Virus record (IMG/VR): IMGVR_UViG_3300036398_001779
Location: 1 to 28,042 of that record
DNA length: 28,042 nucleotides
Direction: 5' to 3' (one strand)
DNA from: a virus
Shown: one piece after another, positions 24,426 to 28,042 of the stretch
Layout of the letters: the number at the start of each line of letters is the position of its first letter
Numbering within the stretch: the stretch's first letter is position 1
Program-made: the position numbers and the translations under genes
Notes under the pieces: generated by a model
Database searches by the model: none
Told to the model about the DNA's origin: nothing
What the model saw: only the letters and a program-made list of their open reading frames with translations

Positions 24426-26303
24426 TTACACCGTCAAGTTTCCGCTTAGAAGCCACTCGTTAGTAGCAAGCTTAATTAGCGAACCTACAGCATACCTTGC
24501 TTTAGTTGTAATTCTAGTTCCTTCTGATCTTATAAGAACACCTTCTTGTCCTCTTACTGTTACTTGACCTACACCAAGTTGAGTAAAGACAATTTGAGTT
24601 CCTACAGGGAATGTATATGCACTAAATCCATCTAATGGAATAGTTAAATCTACTGGAGTAGAGCTGTTCATTTTTACAATTCGTGCAGCATCTCCAGAAG
24701 TTAAAATAATTGAAGTTAAATAGTTTGATCCAGTTAGTTCAAAATTAGCTGGTCCTGTAGGGCCAGTAATTCCTTGACCTCCTGTTGGTCCTGTAATACC
24801 TTGAGGTCCCGTAGGTCCTTGAACTGTAGAAGTTGGTCCTGTCGGTCCAGTAATTCCTTGTGGTCCAGTTATACCTTGTGGACCAGTTGGTCCAACAATA
24901 GGACCAGCATTTACCCAGCTGGAACCATTCCACACATAAAGATTTCCATTTGCAGAAACTATGTATGCATCATTTACAGTATTACCAACTGATGGAAGGT
25001 TTACTACGTTAGCAACTTGTCCCTTAACAGTAATAGAAGTTCCTTGTGCACCTTGTGGTCCTGTTGGTCCAACTTCACCCGCACCAAGAACTAAAACCCA
25101 AGAAGCATATGTATTTCCGTCACCATTAATTTTGTCAACAAGAATAGTTATAGAAAGACCTGCAATTATTGTAATTACACCTTCCATAAAATTACTTGGA
25201 ACTGCGGTGCTAGCTAATCTTGCTCTTGTTCCAACTGAAAAAGCATCTACTTTATTAACTGTAAAGTTTTTAGTAACTCCACCTTCAATAGTTAAATTGC
25301 TTGAAGAGGTAACACCTAAATAGCTAGGTCCTTGTGGGCCAGTCTGTCCAGTTGGACCTTGCTGACCTTGAGGTCCAGTTACACCTTGTGGACCAGGAGC
25401 TGTAGAAGCTGCACCAGTAGGACCAGTTATACCTTGTGGTCCAGTAGGGCCTTGAATTGTAGAAGCAGCTCCAGTAGGTCCTGTTGGTCCATCCAAGCCA
25501 CGAAGACCTGCAGGACCTGTAGCACCAGTAGCACCCGTAGCGCCTGTAGCGCCTTGTGGTCCTGTTGGCCCACCTGAAGGACCCGTTGGTCCAGTAATTC
25601 CTGTTGGCCCAGTTACTGAAGGTCCAGTTGCACCTGTTGCGCCTTGCGGTCCAGTAAATCCTGTAAATCCTCTAGGACCAGTTGGTCCCTGTGCGCCAGT
25701 TGGTCCAGTAATACTTGGCCCAGTTTCACCTATTTCACCTTGTGGACCTGTAGGACCACCTGCGCCAGTAGGACCTGTAACTCCTTGAACACCTTGTGGT
25801 CCAGTAATACCTCGTATACCCGTTGGGCCTTGCGGTCCTGTTGGTCCTGTTACATATAAACCTTGTGCTCCAGTAGCACCTGTTGGTCCTTGTGCTCCAG
25901 TAGCACCTGTTGGTCCTTGCGCTCCAGTCGGACCCGTGACAGTTGAGTTTGGTCCTGTAGGTCCAGTGGCTCCCGTAGGCCCTTGAGATCCTACATTTGA
26001 AGAAGCAGATTCAACCCAGTAACCATCGTAATAAACAAATAATCTTCCTGTCTCTGCGTTAAACCAAGCATCACCTGCGTCTGGGGATCCAGGAGGTGTT
26101 GATGCGGCAACTGAAAATATACCTGTAGGACCCGTTGGTCCAGTTACAGTGCTTGCTGCTCCTTGAGCTCCAGTCGGTCCAGTTGGGCCAACTACTGTAG
26201 ATATAACTAAGTTCCAAGAAGTTCCATCCCATTGCCAAGTCTGAACTCCAGATGTAAAAGTTTGATTAACTGTTGGTGAGTTAGGAAAATCGATAGCTGA
26301 CAT
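24426..26303 (-). CDS. Long collagen-like tail fibre protein (625 aa)
   Basis: The longest collagen fibre here. Order of parts: N-terminal module ([14 protein letters not shown] ... WQWDGTSW, 1-38), brief Gly-X-Y, a linker with [20 protein letters not shown], a long stalk of roughly 215 residues of GPT/GPQ/GAT triplets, and a beta domain (~328-412: [16 protein letters not shown] ... [12 protein letters not shown]). A small module with [18 protein letters not shown] and [12 protein letters not shown] follows, then a second stalk and a C-terminal domain (516-625) ending [12 protein letters not shown], paralogous to the end of the 426-aa fibre. AGGAGA precedes the ATG. Expected to trimerise as a collagen-type stalk with a C-terminal tip. 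Confidence 0.92.
   Translation of the reverse strand: MSAIDFPNSPTVNQTFTSGVQTWQWDGTSWNLVISTVVGPTGPTGAQGAASTVTGPTGPTGIFSVAASTPPGSPDAGDAWFNAETGRLFVYYDGYWVESASSNVGSQGPTGATGPTGPNSTVTGPTGAQGPTGATGAQGPTGATGAQGLYVTGPTGPQGPTGIRGITGPQGVQGVTGPTGAGGPTGPQGEIGETGPSITGPTGAQGPTGPRGFTGFTGPQGATGATGPSVTGPTGITGPTGPSGGPTGPQGATGATGATGATGPAGLRGLDGPTGPTGAASTIQGPTGPQGITGPTGAASTAPGPQGVTGPQGQQGPTGQTGPQGPSYLGVTSSSNLTIEGGVTKNFTVNKVDAFSVGTRARLASTAVPSNFMEGVITIIAGLSITILVDKINGDGNTYASWVLVLGAGEVGPTGPQGAQGTSITVKGQVANVVNLPSVGNTVNDAYIVSANGNLYVWNGSSWVNAGPIVGPTGPQGITGPQGITGPTGPTSTVQGPTGPQGITGPTGGQGITGPTGPANFELTGSNYLTSIILTSGDAARIVKMNSSTPVDLTIPLDGFSAYTFPVGTQIVFTQLGVGQVTVRGQEGVLIRSEGTRITTKARYAVGSLIKLATNEWLLSGNLTV
25861..25914 (-). repeat. 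27-bp exact tandem duplication in the long collagen stalk
   Basis: 25861-25887 and 25888-25914 are identical and a third, slightly changed partial copy follows. Each unit encodes nine residues (three Gly-X-Y triplets of GAQ, GPT and GAT). Exact identity including third codon positions points to a recent duplication that lengthened the stalk. Confidence 0.9.
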
Positions 26304-26320
26304 TTATATTTTCTCCTAAC

Positions 26321-27019
26321 CTATAGTTGTGATTCATATGTGAATTGAATAAGAATTTTATCATTTGCACTAAACTCAAAAGGTAAACTATCAGTTACAG
26401 CTATACCTTCATCAAAAGTTGCAGTTTGAGAGTGCATAAATAACTGAATTTTGTCATTGATTCCACCAGTAAAAATTGCAGTTCCAAAATAATTTAAACC
26501 TGGACCTTCATCACGAACTACAACTTGCCCTACTGGTTGAAAATTTTCAAATACAGCTGCTGTAGGTAAACTAATAGAGTAAGCGCCAAGACCTCTACTA
26601 AATCCTGCAGTGCCAGCAATAATACGAATTTCACCCATAATTGTTGCACCAATATTTACATAACGACCTGTACTACTTCCGTTACCTAACACTGGATTAG
26701 TAGTGCTAGCAGTAAGCACTGGTGTATATGTAGTCCAAGGAGTAATTGCAAATGATCCTGTTGGACCAGTTGCCCCTGTCGGTCCTGTTACTGTAGAAGC
26801 TGCTCCTGTTGGTCCAGTTACTCCTGGACCTGTAGGACCCGTTGGACCAGTTGCTCCAATAGCAGTCGAGTCATTACCTGGTGCACCTGTAGGTCCAGTT
26901 GGGCCAACAGCACTGGTACGAACTAGACGCCAAGCAGTGCCATTCCATTGGTATGTTTGAATTCCATTTGTATATGTTTGATTTAGTGTTGGGCTATTTG
27001 GAAAATCAATTGCTGCCAT
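26321..27019 (-). CDS. Collagen-like fibre with C-terminal beta domain (232 aa)
   Basis: N-terminal module [14 protein letters not shown] ... [11 protein letters not shown] (1-37) is nearly the same as in the 625-aa fibre. A short Gly-X-Y stalk (about 40-92) with a [11 protein letters not shown] break follows. The rest is a tip domain starting [12 protein letters not shown], with [16 protein letters not shown] and [12 protein letters not shown], a beta fold common at the ends of phage fibres; the tip of the next upstream gene is related. AAGGAGG lies before the ATG. Likely a short receptor-contacting fibre. Confidence 0.88.
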   Translation of the reverse strand: MAAIDFPNSPTLNQTYTNGIQTYQWNGTAWRLVRTSAVGPTGPTGAPGNDSTAIGATGPTGPTGPGVTGPTGAASTVTGPTGATGPTGSFAITPWTTYTPVLTASTTNPVLGNGSSTGRYVNIGATIMGEIRIIAGTAGFSRGLGAYSISLPTAAVFENFQPVGQVVVRDEGPGLNYFGTAIFTGGINDKIQLFMHSQTATFDEGIAVTDSLPFEFSANDKILIQFTYESQL

Positions 27020-27033
27020 TAGTGTCTACCTCC

Positions 27034-28042
27034 TTAGCTCGCTGATATAAAGGCACCATTTAGATAAATGACGCCTCCCGTTGTTAATGTAATTGGTGCT
27101 GTTGCAGTCATAGCGGTTCTTAAACCGTTAGTTCCTAAATACCATAGGTTCATAATAGCCGAACCAGCTGGGGCAACTCCCACAATATGATAAGAAGTTC
27201 CTGCTACTGTAACTGTTCCTGGAATAATAACTTCTCTTCCATCTTGAGGAAGTACTGGCAAACTAACTGTGTATTGTCCAGAACCAAAACCAGTTACGTT
27301 TGTCATATTAATATTTAAATTAACAATAACTTCTTGTCCATATTTAACATAAGTTCCTGCACCAGGAGTTCCAATAAAGGTTAAACCAGTTCCAGCCCAT
27401 ACTGGGGTGTAATTAGTTACTGTTGGTGTTCCTGCTGGACCAGTCACACCTGTAGGACCTGTAGGACCAATTTTATCTGCAATAATAATATTTCCACCGA
27501 TAGATAGATCGGTTACATCTTGATACACAATTGAGCTTGGCGCTGTAAAAGGAACTTCATATACAATAATTGTGTCTGTACTTGATAAGTTTCTACCAGC
27601 AGATGCACTGTTGTTAAATGTTCCAGGAACATTTGATGTACTTCCAGAAGTTAAACGTAGAGCAAGAGAGTTTGTAACTAAGACGTTACTTACATCAAAG
27701 TACATTCTTTCACCACGAACTGCAGTTAAGTCAGGATTGTCTCCTACTAAACCTGCAACTGTAAAAGCACCACCTTCACCAGTTGAGGTAATAACATAAG
27801 TAACACCACCTCTAGGGCCTGTGGCACCAGTAGCACCTGTAGGTCCTGTAACAGTAGAAGGAGAACCTGTAGGTCCTGTAGGTCCTGTAACACTTGGACC
27901 AGTTGCGCCCGTTGCTCCTGTTGGACCAACAATCTGACCCACATCTACCCAAGAGCTTCCATCCCACACATAAAGATTTCCATCTGCATCAACAATGCGT
28001 CCATCATTAACTACGTTACCTACAGAAGGAAGTGCTACAACT
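27034..28042 (-). CDS. Collagen-like fibre, C-terminal part (5' truncated)
   Basis: The frame is open to the right edge, so the real start lies outside; the GTG at 27969 is internal. The first visible residues (VALPSVGNVVNDGRIVDADG, then LYVWDGSSWVDVG) match the small module before the second stalk of the 625-aa fibre. Gly-X-Y repeats follow, then a beta domain (~YVITSTGEGGAFTVAGL) and a brief [10 protein letters not shown]. The tip has NYTPVWAGTGLTF, TYVKYGQEVIVNLNI and GSGQYTVSLPVLP, related to the tip of the 232-aa fibre. It is thus the paralogue nearest the right edge of the fibre array. Confidence 0.88.
   Translation of the reverse strand, partial: VVALPSVGNVVNDGRIVDADGNLYVWDGSSWVDVGQIVGPTGATGATGPSVTGPTGPTGSPSTVTGPTGATGATGPRGGVTYVITSTGEGGAFTVAGLVGDNPDLTAVRGERMYFDVSNVLVTNSLALRLTSGSTSNVPGTFNNSASAGRNLSSTDTIIVYEVPFTAPSSIVYQDVTDLSIGGNIIIADKIGPTGPTGVTGPAGTPTVTNYTPVWAGTGLTFIGTPGAGTYVKYGQEVIVNLNINMTNVTGFGSGQYTVSLPVLPQDGREVIIPGTVTVAGTSYHIVGVAPAGSAIMNLWYLGTNGLRTAMTATAPITLTTGGVIYLNGAFISAS

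Noticed and set aside
25332-25859. Plus-strand Ser/Arg/Thr/Trp-rich frames
   Set aside because: Low-complexity shadows of the collagen repeats in another frame, with no start signals.

Overview
The window is a piece of a tailed-phage genome (Caudoviricetes) whose host is most likely an actinobacterium. The host call rests on two WhiB-family genes (four-cysteine iron-sulfur regulators known only from Actinobacteria and their phages), on GTG starts, and on one gene that looks leaderless. The DNA is AT-rich, which would fit a low-GC aquatic actinobacterium better than a classical high-GC one; that is an inference. There is no rRNA, tRNA, CRISPR array, insertion sequence or integrase in view, and no stretch over 300 bases lacks a gene.

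Left arm (1-6517, plus strand). A tightly overlapping replication/recombination block comes first: the C-terminal end of an SNF2-type helicase, a Cas4/RecB-like Fe-S nuclease, a Sak4-like RecA-fold ATPase and a DUF669/SSB-like protein, each overlapping the next by 4 nt. A 12-bp perfect hairpin closes this block. Then follow a GT-B-type glycosyltransferase, two small unknown proteins, a DUF6378-like protein, a WhiB protein, a CxxC/CxxC protein, an acidic unknown protein, and a WhiB domain fused to a zinc ribbon. The last gene has no Shine-Dalgarno and sits directly behind a palindromic, TATAGT-rich promoter-like element.

Right arm (28042-6468, minus strand, read right to left). This is a long structural and tail-fibre region: a partial collagen-like fibre, two more collagen-like fibres, a seven-bladed beta-propeller, a 60-aa protein, another collagen-like fibre, an 807-aa and a 2120-aa structural protein, a collagen fibre ending in a cupredoxin-like domain, two small proteins (one a 52-aa single-pass membrane protein), a further collagen fibre and a jelly-roll/CBM-like protein. 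Five collagen-like genes are seen (one of them partial); all use Gly-Pro-Thr-rich triplets and share mix-and-match globular modules.

The minus-strand unit ends in an accessory cassette: a flavin-dependent tryptophan-halogenase homologue, a three-helix membrane protein, a small possibly dodecin-like protein, a GT2 glycosyltransferase with TPRs, and a class I methyltransferase. The two arms meet tail to tail, with a 50-bp overlap of the methyltransferase and WhiB-zinc-ribbon genes. The most interesting hypothesis is that the cassette modifies the Thr-rich collagen fibres or other surface polymers (glycosylation, sugar methylation, halogenation). This is inferred from gene order and known Thr-glycosylation of GPT collagen repeats in Bacillus BclA; the sequence does not prove it.
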